A stretch of 64,000 nucleotides of DNA from Achromobacter sp. RTa. Its GTDB lineage: Bacteria; Pseudomonadota; Gammaproteobacteria; Burkholderiales; Burkholderiaceae_B. The notes under the pieces were generated by a model that worked only from the letters and a program-made list of their open reading frames with translations, ran no database searches and was not told the DNA's origin. The stretch is taken from contig NZ_JPYO01000027.1 in assembly GCF_000757485.1 (NCBI RefSeq), positions 62,001-126,000 on the forward strand, in the 5' to 3' direction. A program made the position numbers and the translations under genes. Each line of letters starts with the position of its first letter. Positions within the stretch are counted from its first letter, which is position 1. Positions 8,733 through 18,240 of this stretch are shown here, in pieces.

Positions 8733-9485
8733 TTATTGCATGTACATCCCGCCGTTGACGTGCAGGGTGGTGCCGGTAATGTAACCCGCCTGCGGCCCGG
8801 ACAAAAATGCCACCGCGTGCGCAATGTCCGTCGGCGAACCAAGGCGGCCCAGCGGAATCTGCTGCAACAGGGCCGCAGTCTGGCTTTCGCCCAGGGCCCG
8901 CGTCATGTCGGTATCGATGAATCCGGGGGCCACGCAGTTCACGGTGATGTTGCGGCTGCCCAACTCGCGCGCCAGCGCGCGCGACATGCCGGCCACGCCG
9001 GCCTTGGCGGCCGCGTAATTGGCCTGGCCGGGATTGCCGCTGGAGCCCACCACCGAGGTCACGTTGATGATGCGTCCCCAACGAGCCTTCATCATGCTGC
9101 GCAACACCGCGCGCGACAGGCGGAACACCGATGCCAGGTTGGTATCGATGACGGCCGACCAGTCTTCGTCCTTCATGCGCATCGCCAGCGTATCACGCGT
9201 GATGCCGGCGTTATTGACGAGGATGTGCGGGCCGCCGCCTTCCTTGCCCAGCGCATCGATCAAGGCGTCGCAGGCCGCCGCGTCGGTCACGTCCAGCACC
9301 ACGCCGCGGCCGCCGAACGGGGCCAGCGCTTCGGTGATGGCCGCCGCGCCCGACTCGGACGTGGCGGTGCCGACGACGGTGGCGCCTCGCGCAGCCAGTT
9401 CCTGGGCGATGGCGCGGCCGATGCCGCGCGTGGCGCCGGTCACCAGCGCGATCTTGCCTTGCAGTTCGATCGAGGTGTTGTCCAT
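8733..9485 (-). CDS. fabG: 3-oxoacyl-[ACP] reductase
   Basis: NADPH-dependent short-chain dehydrogenase that reduces 3-ketoacyl-ACP. The 250-residue Rossmann protein has the cofactor motif TGATRGIG (residues 17-24), NNAG at 91-94, catalytic Ser144, Tyr157 and Lys161 (YAAAK), and the typical GG(M/Y) C-terminal tail. The ATG at 9485 lies 5 nt after the fabD stop, so the two are cotranscribed. Upstream in-frame sequence within fabD is not homologous and was excluded. Confidence 0.96.
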   Translation of the reverse strand: MDNTSIELQGKIALVTGATRGIGRAIAQELAARGATVVGTATSESGAAAITEALAPFGGRGVVLDVTDAAACDALIDALGKEGGGPHILVNNAGITRDTLAMRMKDEDWSAVIDTNLASVFRLSRAVLRSMMKARWGRIINVTSVVGSSGNPGQANYAAAKAGVAGMSRALARELGSRNITVNCVAPGFIDTDMTRALGESQTAALLQQIPLGRLGSPTDIAHAVAFLSGPQAGYITGTTLHVNGGMYMQ

Positions 9486-9490
9486 GTTCG

Positions 9491-10426
9491 TTAATTTCCG
9501 TTGACGGCGGCCAGCGCGGCTTCGAGCGAAGCCGGATCGGTAATGGCCATGCCCGTGAGTTCGGGATCGATGCGCTTGGTCAGGCCGGCCAGCACCTTGC
9601 CGGGGCCGCACTCGATGACGTGGGTGACGCCTTGCGCCTTCATCGCGCGCAGGGTTTCGACCCAGCGCACAGGATGCCATGCCTGCCGCACCAACGCATC
9701 CCGGATTGCCCCAGGTTCAGCGGGCGAGGCGACATCGACGTTGTTGATGACCTGCAACTGCGGCGCGGACACCGCCACGCCGGCCAGCGCGCTGGCGAGC
9801 ACGTCGGCCGCGGGCTTGAGCAGGCTGGAGTGGAACGGCGCAGACACCGGCAGCAGCAGCGCGCGCTTGGCGCCCGCCGCCTTGGCTGCTTCGCAGGCGC
9901 GCTCGACTGCGGCCTTATGGCCGGCGATCACGACCTGGGCGGGCGCGTTGAAGTTCACGGCCTCGACGACCTCGCCCTGGGCGGCGGCGGCGCAGGCCGC
10001 GCGCACGGCGTCATCGTCCAGGCCCAGGATGGCGGCCATGGCGCCGGTGCCGACCGGCACGGCCGCCTGCATGGCATCGGCGCGCACGCGCACCAGGCGC
10101 ACGGCGTCTTCGAGCGTAAGCGAACCGGCGGCGGTCAGCGCGGCATATTCGCCCAGACTATGGCCGGCCACGACGTCCGGCTTGCGGCCGCCGGCCGCGC
10201 ACCAGGCCGCGTACAGCGCGACGCCGGCCGTCAGCATGGCGGGCTGGGTGTTGGTGGTCAGGTTGAGCTGCTCGGCGGGGCCCTGCGCGATCAGCGCGCC
10301 CAGGTCCTGCCCCAGGGCTTGGGACGCCCGCGCCACGGCATCCGAGACGGCCGCGACGCCAGACCAGGCGTCCAGCATGCCGACAGCTTGAGAACCTTGG
10401 CCAGGAAAGACAAAAGCAATTTTCAT
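9491..10426 (-). CDS. fabD: Malonyl CoA-ACP transacylase
   Basis: Transfers malonyl from CoA to ACP for fatty acid elongation. The 311-residue protein opens with the oxyanion motif FPGQGSQ, has nucleophile Ser90 in GHSLGEY and the catalytic His199 in SAPFHSS. Located between fabH and fabG, as expected for the plsX-fabHDG cluster. Length and motifs are canonical. Confidence 0.96.
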   Translation of the reverse strand: MKIAFVFPGQGSQAVGMLDAWSGVAAVSDAVARASQALGQDLGALIAQGPAEQLNLTTNTQPAMLTAGVALYAAWCAAGGRKPDVVAGHSLGEYAALTAAGSLTLEDAVRLVRVRADAMQAAVPVGTGAMAAILGLDDDAVRAACAAAAQGEVVEAVNFNAPAQVVIAGHKAAVERACEAAKAAGAKRALLLPVSAPFHSSLLKPAADVLASALAGVAVSAPQLQVINNVDVASPAEPGAIRDALVRQAWHPVRWVETLRAMKAQGVTHVIECGPGKVLAGLTKRIDPELTGMAITDPASLEAALAAVNGN

Positions 10427-10522
10427 GGTTGACCGTATGGATTGATTCAGTGTCTGTGTGGAATGTCGGGCGCGCTTGCGCGGCGGTTGCGGCGCTGGCG
10501 CCGCCTCCGGCCGGGCACGCCC

Positions 10523-11509
10523 TTACATGCGAGCCAGGACCGAGCCCCAGGTAAAGCCGCCGCCCACGCCTTGCATCAGGACCAGTTGGCCGGGCTTGAC
10601 GCGGCCATCGCGGCGCGCGGCGTCCAGGGCCAGCGGCACGCTTGCCGCGGAAGTGTTGGCGTGGCTGTCGACGGTGATGACGACTTTCTCGACCGGCACG
10701 GACAGCTTGCGCGCCAGGAAATTCAGGATGCGCACGTTGGCCTGGTGCGGAATCAGCCAATCGACCTCGGCGAGGTCGACGCCGGCCTCGGCGCAGGTGT
10801 CGCGCGCGGAACGGTCCAGTACGGTAACGGCCTGCTTGAACACGGCCTGGCCATCCATGCGCAGGAACGGATCGCCGGTGACGTCGCCGTAGGCCACGTT
10901 GCCCGCGGCGTTCAGGATCTTGCCCTGGCTGCCGTCGGCATGCAATTGCGCGGCCAGGATGCCCGGCTTGTCGGAAGCCTTCAGCACCACGGCGCCCGCG
11001 CCGTCGCCGAACAGCACGCAGGTGCTGCGGTCGTTCCAGTCCAGGATGCGGGAAAAGACTTCGGCGCCGATGACCAGCGCGCAGCGGGCGCGGCCGGCGC
11101 GGATGAAGCTGTCGGCGGTGGTCATCGCGTAGACGAAACCGCTGCACACGGCCTGCACGTCGAACGCCGCGGAGCCCTTGGCGCCCAGGTTGGCCTGCAC
11201 GATGCAGGCGGTGCTCGGGAAAACGAAGTCGGGCGTCGAGGTGGCCAGGACGATCAGGTCGACCTCGGACGCGTCCACGCCCGCGTCGGCCAGCGCGCGG
11301 CGCGAAGCCTCGGTCGCCAGCTGGCTGGTCGTCACGCCGCGCTCGGCCAGATGGCGCTGCCGGATGCCAGTGCGCTCGACAATCCACTCGTCGGAGGTGG
11401 CGATGTCGCGCGTCGCCAGTTCCGCTGCCAGATCGTCGTTCGAAACCACGCGTTCCGGCAGGAAGCTGCCGGTGCCCGCGATCACGGAGTATTTCATTGC
11501 GGTATCCAT
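10523..11509 (-). CDS. fabH: 3-oxoacyl-[ACP] synthase III
   Basis: Initiates fatty acid synthesis by condensing acetyl-CoA with malonyl-ACP. The 328-residue thiolase-fold enzyme has the Cys122-His255-Asn285 triad in [14 protein letters not shown] and HANTS. The ATG at 11509 overlaps the plsX stop (TGATG) and gives the N-terminus MDTAMKYS; a second ATG four codons later (11497) is possible but has no better ribosome-binding site. It is followed 96 bp downstream by fabD. Confidence 0.95.
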   Translation of the reverse strand: MDTAMKYSVIAGTGSFLPERVVSNDDLAAELATRDIATSDEWIVERTGIRQRHLAERGVTTSQLATEASRRALADAGVDASEVDLIVLATSTPDFVFPSTACIVQANLGAKGSAAFDVQAVCSGFVYAMTTADSFIRAGRARCALVIGAEVFSRILDWNDRSTCVLFGDGAGAVVLKASDKPGILAAQLHADGSQGKILNAAGNVAYGDVTGDPFLRMDGQAVFKQAVTVLDRSARDTCAEAGVDLAEVDWLIPHQANVRILNFLARKLSVPVEKVVITVDSHANTSAASVPLALDAARRDGRVKPGQLVLMQGVGGGFTWGSVLARM

Positions 11510-12576
11510 CAAGCGGTGTCCCCAGCCACGTTTTGCGTCGGCGCCGAGGAGACGCCGCCGGATTGAACGCGCTTGGTAATCTGAGCGACCGTCTGAGCGG
11601 TGCGCTCCAGCAGTTTACTCACTACGGCCTCACGGGCGCGCTGCAGAGCGAACCCGTACGCGTAGACGTCCGCGGAGCCGTGGCTCTTGATGACCACGCC
11701 GCGCAAGCCCAGCAGCGCGGCGCCGTTGTAGCGCCGGTTGTCGACGCGGGTGCGCAGGCGGTTGAGCACCGGCTTGGCCACCGCGCCGGCAAGCAGCGTG
11801 ATCAGGTTGCGTTTGAACTCTTCGCGAATGACGCTGGAGAGCATCTTCGCCAGCCCCTCGACGGACTTGAGCACGACATTGCCGACGAAACCGTCGCAAA
11901 CGACGACGTCGACCGTGCCCTTGAAAATATCGTTGCCTTCCACGTTGCCGTAGAAATTGAGCGGACTGCTGCGCAGCAGTTCAGCCGCTTCCTTGACGAC
12001 TTCGTTGCCCTTGATGACTTCTTCGCCGATATTGAGCAGGCCCACGGAGGGGTTCTCGCGATGGTCCACCGCCTGCGACAGCGCGGCGCCCATGATGGCG
12101 AATTGCAGAAGGTGCTCGGCCGTGCAGTCCACATTCGCACCCAGGTCCAGCACCGTGGTGGCGCGGCCCGTCTGGTTCGGAATGGACGTGGCGATCGCGG
12201 GGCGGTCTATGCCGTCCAGCGTCTTGAGCACGTAGCGTGAAATGGCCATCCAGGCGCCGGTGTTGCCCGCGGAAACGCAGGCGTCGGCGCGCCCGTCCTT
12301 GACGGACTGGGCGGCCAGGCGCATGGAGGAGTCTTTTTTGCGGCGCAGGGCGACCTCGACCGGGTCGTCCATGGTGACGACCTCGGAAGCCGCCACGATC
12401 TCAATGCGATCGCGCGCCACGTTGCGGTGCTCGGAGAGCGCCGCTTCGATAGCGTCGGGAAGCCCGACCAGCAATAGCCGGGTATCCGGAAATTGCCGGG
12501 CGAACTCGATCGCAGCCGGAATCGTGACGGGCAGACCGAAGTCTCCGCCCATACAGTCTATGGCGATGCGTATCAC
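11509..12576 (-). CDS. plsX: Phosphate acyltransferase PlsX
   Basis: Makes acyl-phosphate from acyl-ACP, the first step of the PlsX-PlsY route to phosphatidic acid. The 355-residue protein starts with [11 protein letters not shown], typical of PlsX, and contains the conserved [11 protein letters not shown] and VCDGFVGN segments. The start codon is GTG at 12576. It overlaps fabH by one base and follows rpmF after 59 bp, the widespread rpmF-plsX-fabH arrangement that couples ribosome protein and lipid synthesis. Confidence 0.95.
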   Translation of the reverse strand: MIRIAIDCMGGDFGLPVTIPAAIEFARQFPDTRLLLVGLPDAIEAALSEHRNVARDRIEIVAASEVVTMDDPVEVALRRKKDSSMRLAAQSVKDGRADACVSAGNTGAWMAISRYVLKTLDGIDRPAIATSIPNQTGRATTVLDLGANVDCTAEHLLQFAIMGAALSQAVDHRENPSVGLLNIGEEVIKGNEVVKEAAELLRSSPLNFYGNVEGNDIFKGTVDVVVCDGFVGNVVLKSVEGLAKMLSSVIREEFKRNLITLLAGAVAKPVLNRLRTRVDNRRYNGAALLGLRGVVIKSHGSADVYAYGFALQRAREAVVSKLLERTAQTVAQITKRVQSGGVSSAPTQNVAGDTA

Positions 12577-12635
12577 GGGTGCCAGGTATCAGCGCTCAGC
12601 CGAGTTGGTCCGAGTACGAGTTCGGCCCGGGGGCC

Positions 12636-12818
12636 TTATTCGTCGGCCTTGGTCTTCAGGACCTTGCGGCCACGGTAGAAGCCGTTGGGGCTGATGTGGT
12701 GGCGCAGATGCGCTTCGCCCGTGGTGGGCTCGATCGCGGTCGGCGGGTTCACCAGAAAATCGTGCGAGCGGTGCATACCGCGCTTGGACGGGGACTTCTT
12801 GTTTTGTTGAACGGCCAT
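12636..12818 (-). CDS. rpmF: 50S ribosomal protein L32
   Basis: Basic 60-residue ribosomal protein beginning [20 protein letters not shown], the hallmark of L32, followed by [17 protein letters not shown]. No zinc-binding cysteines are present, so this is the Cys-minus form. It lies between yceD and plsX in the conserved order. Confidence 0.97.
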   Translation of the reverse strand: MAVQQNKKSPSKRGMHRSHDFLVNPPTAIEPTTGEAHLRHHISPNGFYRGRKVLKTKADE

Positions 12819-12870
12819 GATGACTCCTAGAAACGGGGCGCATTGTACGCGATGCGGCCCGATGTTGATC

Positions 12871-13563
12871 TCAATCTTTGTGCTTCAGTTGTTCCAGCAC
12901 CGCAAACGGCGACGGACGCTTGACAACGGGCTCCTCGGGAGGAGCTTCGCCGACATTGGCCTGCGCGCCCGGGCATACATCATGCTTGGGCACATACGGA
13001 ACGCTCAGAATGAGCTCATCTTCGACCTGGGCCAGCAGATCGAAATGATGTGAACCCACCACCTTTTCAGGCAGGTTGGACACAAAACCTTTTCCTTCTT
13101 CGTCTTCGCCGTCCTCGTCTTCGATGCCGCCGGAATGTTCTCCGGAAGCAAAGCCGTCATCGAGATCGTCTTCGGACTTGACCAGCTGCAGCAGGACTTC
13201 GCTGTCGACCGGGTACGCGAACGGCGCGTTGCACCGCTGGCACACGACCACCGGATTCGCGCGCACGTGTAGATGCAGCAGCGGCTGGCCCGCGAGGAGC
13301 CCGGACTTGCCTTCTTCCCCGCGTACGGACCAGTGCGCAAGGCCGGCTTCGCCCGCGGGCTGCTCGGGCAGCCCGTCGACGAACCTGGTAAGCCGCACGA
13401 GCGGCACGCTACCCTGCGCTTCCTTGCCCAACCGGGCAAAAGCGAACGCGTCGATGCGCCTTGCATCTACCGGCGTTGCACCCGCGGCACGGGCGACCCC
13501 GCCCTCACCCTGGCCACCCGCGCTTTTGCCAAGCTTCCCGCCTGCCAAGCCCTTGGTGTTCAT
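12871..13563 (-). CDS. yceD: YceD family protein (DUF177), 23S rRNA accumulation protein
   Basis: Member of the YceD/DUF177 family, linked in E. coli and plants to 23S rRNA accumulation and nearly always next to rpmF. The product has 230 residues. A Cys pair in VVVCQRC, a long acidic stretch ([12 protein letters not shown], about residues 150-162) and a further conserved Cys (HDVCPGAQ) are visible. The ATG at 13563 has AGGAA 7 nt upstream; an upstream in-frame ATG at 13590 lacks such a site. A good promoter lies at 13599-13628. The basic Gly/Ala-rich N-terminal 30 residues are probably disordered. Confidence 0.9.
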   Translation of the reverse strand: MNTKGLAGGKLGKSAGGQGEGGVARAAGATPVDARRIDAFAFARLGKEAQGSVPLVRLTRFVDGLPEQPAGEAGLAHWSVRGEEGKSGLLAGQPLLHLHVRANPVVVCQRCNAPFAYPVDSEVLLQLVKSEDDLDDGFASGEHSGGIEDEDGEDEEGKGFVSNLPEKVVGSHHFDLLAQVEDELILSVPYVPKHDVCPGAQANVGEAPPEEPVVKRPSPFAVLEQLKHKD

Positions 13564-13598
13564 GATGATGTTCCTGCAAAAATGCCGCAAAACGTTAG

Positions 13599-13628
13599 AT
13601 AATACTGTGACTTACGTATCAACGTCAA
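13599..13628 (-). promoter_or_regulatory. Sigma-70-type promoter for yceD-rpmF-plsX-fab
   Basis: On the minus strand TTGACG (13628-13623) and TATTAT (13604-13599) are separated by 18 nt, close to the consensus. The -10 box ends 35 nt before the yceD ATG. The same 72-bp interval separates the divergent maf gene. Confidence 0.7.
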
Positions 13629-13635
13629 ATATCGC

Positions 13636-14238
13636 ATGCCCTTGAAGCCCAGCCTCATCCTCGCCTCCAGCTCACGCTACCGCAAAGAATTGCTGTCCCG
13701 CCTGCGCCTGCCGTTTACCGCCATTTCCCCGGACGTGGACGAAACGCCACAACCCGGCGAAATACCCGAGGCCCTGGCCCTGCGCCTGTCCGTGGCCAAG
13801 GCCATGGCGGTGGCGGCGAACCACCGGGGCAGCATCGTGATCGGCTCGGACCAGGTGGCCACGGTGGACGGGCAGCCCATCGGCAAGCCAGGGGATTTTC
13901 CGCGCGCCCTGGCCCAGTTGCAGGCATTGTCGGGCCAGGTAGTGGAATTCCATAGCGCCCTGGCGGTCACTGACGGCCAGCGCGTGGAAAAAGCCGACAT
14001 CATCACGCGCTGCCGTTTCCGGCGCCTGACGGACCAGGCGATCGAAGCCTATTTGCGCGCCGAGGAACCCTACGATACCGCAGGCAGCGCCAAGGCGGAA
14101 AGCCTGGGAATCGCACTGATGGAAAGCATCCAGAGCGACGACCCGACCGCCATCATCGGCCTCCCCCTGATCGCCCTGACGGGCATGCTGGCGCGATTCG
14201 GGCTGGATCCCCTGGACGCCCCGGGAGCCCCCGCATGA
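13636..14238 (+). CDS. maf: Maf-family nucleotide pyrophosphatase (YceF type)
   Basis: Nucleoside-triphosphate pyrophosphatase of the Maf superfamily, which hydrolyses modified or canonical NTPs; the YceF subgroup prefers m7GTP. The 200-residue protein has the N-terminal loop LASSSRYRKELL, the metal-binding GSDQV motif and the EEPYDTAGSAKAE segment typical of YceF rather than of the dTTP/UTP-specific YhdE. It diverges from yceD, the usual neighbour of yceF. Its stop overlaps the next start by 4 bp. Confidence 0.9.
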   Translation: MPLKPSLILASSSRYRKELLSRLRLPFTAISPDVDETPQPGEIPEALALRLSVAKAMAVAANHRGSIVIGSDQVATVDGQPIGKPGDFPRALAQLQALSGQVVEFHSALAVTDGQRVEKADIITRCRFRRLTDQAIEAYLRAEEPYDTAGSAKAESLGIALMESIQSDDPTAIIGLPLIALTGMLARFGLDPLDAPGAPA

Positions 14239-15008
14239 ACAGCCCGGCCGCCCCGCAGGCTCATGGCGCCGAAGCGCGCCAACGCGCAGGCGCTCCAATG
14301 AACGGCGCCCTGCACCTGATCCCCGTCGGCCTGGGCGACGCTCCGCCCGAGCGCTGGCTGCCCGCCGAGGCGCGCGCCCTGGCCGGCCGCCTGGACACCT
14401 ATATCGCGGAAAACGCCAAGACCGCCCGCGCGTTCCTCAAATTGATCGGCACGGTCCGGCCGCTCCAGGAAATCACCATCCACACCTTGAGCGACAAGGT
14501 CGACGCGGCCCAGATCAAGGCGTGGCTCGCCCCCATCAAGGCCGGGGCCGAAATCGGACTGGTTTCCGAAGCGGGCTGCCCCGCCGTCGCCGATCCGGGC
14601 GCCAAGGTCGTGGATGCCGCCCACAAGCTGGGCATGACCGTCAAACCCTGGGTCGGCCCCTCTTCCATCCTGCTGGCGCTGATGGCGAGCGGGCTGGACG
14701 GCCAGCGCTTCGCGTTCCACGGCTATGCGCCCGTGGACGCCGCGGAGCGCGCCAAGCAGTTGCGCGCCTGGGAGCAGCACTCGGCCCGGCACAACCAGAC
14801 GCAGATGCTGATCGAAACGCCCTATCGCAACGCCGCAATGTTCGCGACGCTGCTGGCCAGCCTGAAAGGCGACACCAGGCTCTGCGTGGCCCGCTCGGTA
14901 ACGACCGCCGACGAATGGATCGTCACCCGCAGCGTGTCCGATTGGAAGCAGCAGCCGGCGCCCCAGCTCGACAAGCTGCCCACGCTGTTTCTCTACCTGG
15001 CCCGCTGA
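14235..15008 (+). CDS. SAM-dependent methyltransferase, RsmI-like tetrapyrrole methylase family
   Basis: Predicted S-adenosylmethionine-dependent methyltransferase related to RsmI, which 2'-O-methylates 16S rRNA. The 257-residue protein has LIPVGLGD instead of the RsmI-type glycine-rich start, the family motif VSEAGCPAVADPGAKVV (about residues 112-128) and IETPYRN (RsmI has YESPHR). These departures suggest a paralogue rather than RsmI itself, as often seen beside maf/yceD in this group. The ATG at 14235 has GGGAG 7 nt upstream and overlaps the maf stop (ATGA); an internal ATG at 14298 has no site. The target is unknown. Confidence 0.82.
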   Translation: MNSPAAPQAHGAEARQRAGAPMNGALHLIPVGLGDAPPERWLPAEARALAGRLDTYIAENAKTARAFLKLIGTVRPLQEITIHTLSDKVDAAQIKAWLAPIKAGAEIGLVSEAGCPAVADPGAKVVDAAHKLGMTVKPWVGPSSILLALMASGLDGQRFAFHGYAPVDAAERAKQLRAWEQHSARHNQTQMLIETPYRNAAMFATLLASLKGDTRLCVARSVTTADEWIVTRSVSDWKQQPAPQLDKLPTLFLYLAR

Positions 15009-15011
15009 ACC

Positions 15012-15797
15012 ATGTTCCGCCCGACCACCGCGCTGCTGGCCGCGGCAGCCCTGGCGGGATGCGCGGCGCGCGGCCCGGCCGGCCTGGACCTGAACACCTC
15101 GGTCACCGCCGTCAGCCAGTCCAGCCGGGTCCGCTCCATCGTGCTGCACTACACCACGGTCGACGACGCCAGCTCGTTGCACCTGCTCTCCAAAGGCAAG
15201 GTCAGCGCCCACTATCTGGTGACAGACTCCGGGCGAACCTACCGGCTGGTCGACGAAAACCGCGCTGCCTGGCACGCCGGTGCCAGCTCCTGGTACGGCA
15301 ACATCGCCATGAACAGCACGTCCATCGGCATCGAAGTCGTCAATCCCGGCTGGACGGACGGCCCCGACGGCAAGCCTCTGTGGCACCCCTACAACGATCG
15401 CCAGTTGCGCGCGCTGACCATCCTGCTGCGCGACATCATCCAGCGCCAAGGCGTCGCGCCCGAGAATGTGGTGGGCCACAGCGACATCGCGCCCCAGCGC
15501 AAAGTGGACCCCGGCCCTCTTTTCCCCTGGAAGGCCCTGGCGGATGCCGGGATCGGACGCTGGTACGACGAGACCGGCGCGGCCGCACACCTGGCCCGCT
15601 TGCAGTCGCAGGGCATACCGGACATCGCCTGGTTCCAGCAGCAATTGCAGCGGCTGGGCTACGCCTGCCCCCAGGACGGCGTGCTGGACAAGGCCACGAT
15701 CAATGCCCTGGCGGCGTTCCAGATGCATTACCGCCCCGCCCTGCACGACGGCCAGCCGGACGCGGAGACCGCCGCCATCATGCTGGCGATGCTGTAG
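15012..15797 (+). CDS. amiD: N-acetylmuramoyl-L-alanine amidase, AmiD-like lipoprotein
   Basis: Zinc amidase that cleaves the bond between muramic acid and L-alanine in peptidoglycan or its turnover fragments. The 261-residue product has a lipoprotein signal (LAGC, lipidated Cys17), an amidase_2/PGRP domain with likely zinc ligands His46 (VLHYTT), His156 (VVGHSD) and Asp166 (KVDPG), and a C-terminal peptidoglycan-binding helical domain (about residues 195-261). The lipobox places it at a membrane of the envelope, like E. coli AmiD. It starts 3 nt after the methyltransferase gene, so the three plus-strand genes probably form an operon. Confidence 0.9.
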   Translation: MFRPTTALLAAAALAGCAARGPAGLDLNTSVTAVSQSSRVRSIVLHYTTVDDASSLHLLSKGKVSAHYLVTDSGRTYRLVDENRAAWHAGASSWYGNIAMNSTSIGIEVVNPGWTDGPDGKPLWHPYNDRQLRALTILLRDIIQRQGVAPENVVGHSDIAPQRKVDPGPLFPWKALADAGIGRWYDETGAAAHLARLQSQGIPDIAWFQQQLQRLGYACPQDGVLDKATINALAAFQMHYRPALHDGQPDAETAAIMLAML

Positions 15798-15808
15798 CGC
15801 GCCTTCCG

Positions 15809-16447
15809 CTAGGAGCGGCGGCGCAACCACGCCACCACGCGCCAGCCCAGCAGCAGGGCCAGGACGGAGGCGTAGGCCAAGGGCTGCGCATAATCGTTCT
15901 TGCCCGCCTTGTGCCACCAGTAATGCAGCACGGCCAGCAGGCCTATGGCATAGACGGCTCGATGCAGGCTTTGCCAGCGCTTGCCCAGCTTGCGCATGGC
16001 CCATTGCGTGGATGTGGCCGCCAGCGCGGCCATCAGCACGAATGCCGCGAATCCCGCCGTAATGAAGGGGCGTTCGCCGATATCGCGCAACATCGCCGCC
16101 GGATCCAGGCCGCGGTCCCACCAGACCCAGGCCATGAAATGCATGGCCCCGTAGAAAAAGGCGAACAAGCCGCACATGCGCCGCAGCCGCACCAGGGCTG
16201 GCTGGGCGGTCAGCCGGCGCAGCGGCGTAATGGCCAGCGTGACCAGCAGGCAGACCAGCGTCCAGGTGCCGGACGAACGGGTCAGGAACTCAACGGGGTT
16301 CGCGGTCAGGCCGTCGTTCGCCCCCAGCCAGAACCAGCGCGCGAACGGCGCCAGCCCCAGCAGGAACAGGACAGGCTTGAAACGTCCGACCGCCTTTGCC
16401 GACAGCTGGGCCTTGCGCGGCGGCGCCTGCGAAATGCCATCGGGCAT
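15809..16447 (-). CDS. msrQ: MsrQ, haem-binding membrane subunit of the periplasmic methionine sulfoxide reductase
   Basis: Six-helix inner-membrane b-type cytochrome that passes electrons from the quinone pool to MsrP. The 212-residue protein has hydrophobic helices with candidate haem ligands in FYGAMHFMAW, QSLHRAVYAIG and LAVLHYWW. It follows msrP with a 7-nt gap. Convergent with amiD, 11 bp away, with no obvious terminator between. Confidence 0.93.
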   Translation of the reverse strand: MPDGISQAPPRKAQLSAKAVGRFKPVLFLLGLAPFARWFWLGANDGLTANPVEFLTRSSGTWTLVCLLVTLAITPLRRLTAQPALVRLRRMCGLFAFFYGAMHFMAWVWWDRGLDPAAMLRDIGERPFITAGFAAFVLMAALAATSTQWAMRKLGKRWQSLHRAVYAIGLLAVLHYWWHKAGKNDYAQPLAYASVLALLLGWRVVAWLRRRS

Positions 16448-16454
16448 GGGCGCC

Positions 16455-17417
16455 TCAGTAGTTGGCCTTCAGGTCCATGCCCTGATAGAGCGAAGCGACC
16501 TGTTCGCCGTAGCCGTTGAACATCAGCGTCTTGCGCTTGGGCGAGAACAGGCCATCCTCGCCGATGCGGCGTTCCGTGGCCTGGCTCCAGCGCGGATGGG
16601 GCACGTTGGGGTTCACATTGGCGTAAAAGCCATATTCCTGGGACGCGGCCTGCATCCATGACGAAACGGGCGCCTTTTCCACCAGGCGGATCTTCACCAG
16701 CGACTTGGCCGACTTGAAACCGTATTTCCAGGGCACGGCCAACCGGAGCGGGGCCCCATTCTGGTTGGGCAGCACCTTGCCATAGACGCCAAAAACCAGC
16801 ATGGCCAGCGGGTTCATCGCTTCGTCGATGCGCAGCCCCTCGACATAAGGCCATTCCAGGATCGCGGCGCGCACGCCTGGCATGTTCTCGCGCTGCACCG
16901 CGGTCACGAACTCCACGTATTTGGCATTGCCCGTGGGCTCGACCTGCTTGAGCAGCGCCGAAAGCGAATAGCCCACCCAAGGTATGACCATGGACCAGCC
17001 CTCGACACATCGCAGCCGGTATACGCGCTCTTCCATGGGGGCCAGCTTGAGCAGCTCCTCGATGGAAAAGGTGCGTGGCTTGCCGACCTCGCCCTCCACG
17101 CTCACGGCCCAGGGACGCGTCTGCAACTTGCCCGCGTTGGCTGCCGGATCGCCCTTATCGACCCCGAACTCGTAGTAATTGTTGTAGGACGTGACGTCGG
17201 CGAACGAGGTCTGCTTGTCCATGACGCTCAACGCCGGATTGGCCTTGCCCGGAAAAGCGCCGGCATCCTGCGCGAATGCGCTGCGCGCGGCCCAACCGGG
17301 CAGGCCGGCGGCGGCCGCGACCAGCCCCGCCCGCAGCATCAGTTCGCGGCGCGAGCGCCAGACGGCCTCGGAGGTGATCTCGGAGGGAAGAATATCGTCG
17401 GGCTTGCGTATCAGCAT
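16455..17417 (-). CDS. msrP: MsrP, periplasmic molybdopterin methionine sulfoxide reductase
   Basis: Catalytic subunit that reduces methionine sulfoxide in envelope proteins. The 320-residue product has a Tat signal ([10 protein letters not shown], Arg23-Arg24) followed by a hydrophobic stretch, and the sulfite-oxidase-fold molybdopterin domain with the Mo-ligating Cys137 in YRLRCVEGW. The second of two tandem ATGs (17417) was chosen because GGAG lies 6 nt before it and 3 nt before the other. Paired with msrQ. An upstream in-frame extension to 17465 has no family similarity. Confidence 0.93.
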   Translation of the reverse strand: MLIRKPDDILPSEITSEAVWRSRRELMLRAGLVAAAAGLPGWAARSAFAQDAGAFPGKANPALSVMDKQTSFADVTSYNNYYEFGVDKGDPAANAGKLQTRPWAVSVEGEVGKPRTFSIEELLKLAPMEERVYRLRCVEGWSMVIPWVGYSLSALLKQVEPTGNAKYVEFVTAVQRENMPGVRAAILEWPYVEGLRIDEAMNPLAMLVFGVYGKVLPNQNGAPLRLAVPWKYGFKSAKSLVKIRLVEKAPVSSWMQAASQEYGFYANVNPNVPHPRWSQATERRIGEDGLFSPKRKTLMFNGYGEQVASLYQGMDLKANY

Positions 17418-17570
17418 CATGGTCTCCGGTGTGGCGCCTGCGGAATCACGCCCCGCGCAACCCATGGACGACGCGGGGCTCCATGATATTCCGCGGCGCG
17501 CGCGGAGATTGCGGGTATCTCTTATAGACCCGCCCGCAAGCCGGACGTTCCGCGCCCGGCGGATCCGGGC

Positions 17571-18239
17571 CTACAGTTCGGCGCCCGCCACCACCCTGGG
17601 CAGCAGCCACTGGCGCACGCCAGGCACGCTGTCGAGCACGGCCTGGGGCGCGCACCCCTCAAGTTCCTTCAAGGTGTGCGCGCCGTAGGTCACGCCCAGC
17701 CCGTGCACGCCCGCGTTGGCCGCCATCTGCAGGTCGTGCGAGGTGTCGCCGATCATCACGACGCGATCCGGCGCAACGTCCAGCTCCTGCATCAGTTCGT
17801 GCAGCATCGCGGGATGCGGCTTGCTGAAGGTCTCGTCGGCGGTACGAGTGGCGTCGAAAAGCGGCCCCAGGCCGGTCGCCGCCAAGGCGCGGGTCAGGCC
17901 GACGCGGCTCTTGCCGGTGGCGACGGCCAGGCGCACGTTCTGCCCGGCCAGTTCGGTCAGCAGTTCCTGCACGCCCTCGAAGAGGCGCAGCTCGGGGTCG
18001 CGCAGCAGGTAATGCGTGCGGTAGCGCTCCAGGAAACGCGGCAGCATGGCTTGCGTCAGTTCGGGAACGGCCCGCCGCAGGGCGCTTTCCAGGGACAGAC
18101 CAATCACCCAGCTGGCATCGGACGCCGATGGCACCGCCAGGTCCAGGTCACGGCAGGCCCCCTGGATGGCGGCCACGATGCTGTGCGTGGAATCCATCAG
18201 GGTGCCATCCCAGTCAAAAACGACCAGCGAATACGACAT
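17571..18239 (-). CDS. gph: HAD-superfamily hydrolase, phosphoglycolate-phosphatase-like
   Basis: Haloacid-dehalogenase-type phosphatase. The 222-residue protein has motif I VVFDWDGTLMDS (nucleophile Asp9, acid/base Asp11), a helical cap domain, motif II VATGKS, motif III lysine in SKPHP and motif IV MIGDTSHD. This is the Gph/IA subfamily, although the exact substrate cannot be read from sequence. Only one base separates it from the upstream rluC gene; the same rluC-HAD pair occurs in many betaproteobacteria. Confidence 0.82.
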   Translation of the reverse strand: MSYSLVVFDWDGTLMDSTHSIVAAIQGACRDLDLAVPSASDASWVIGLSLESALRRAVPELTQAMLPRFLERYRTHYLLRDPELRLFEGVQELLTELAGQNVRLAVATGKSRVGLTRALAATGLGPLFDATRTADETFSKPHPAMLHELMQELDVAPDRVVMIGDTSHDLQMAANAGVHGLGVTYGAHTLKELEGCAPQAVLDSVPGVRQWLLPRVVAGAEL

Positions 18240-18240
18240 A

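Noticed and set aside
14070..16175. 701-codon minus-strand open frame
   Set aside because: Antisense to maf, the methyltransferase and amiD, all with clear motifs, and lacks any domain.
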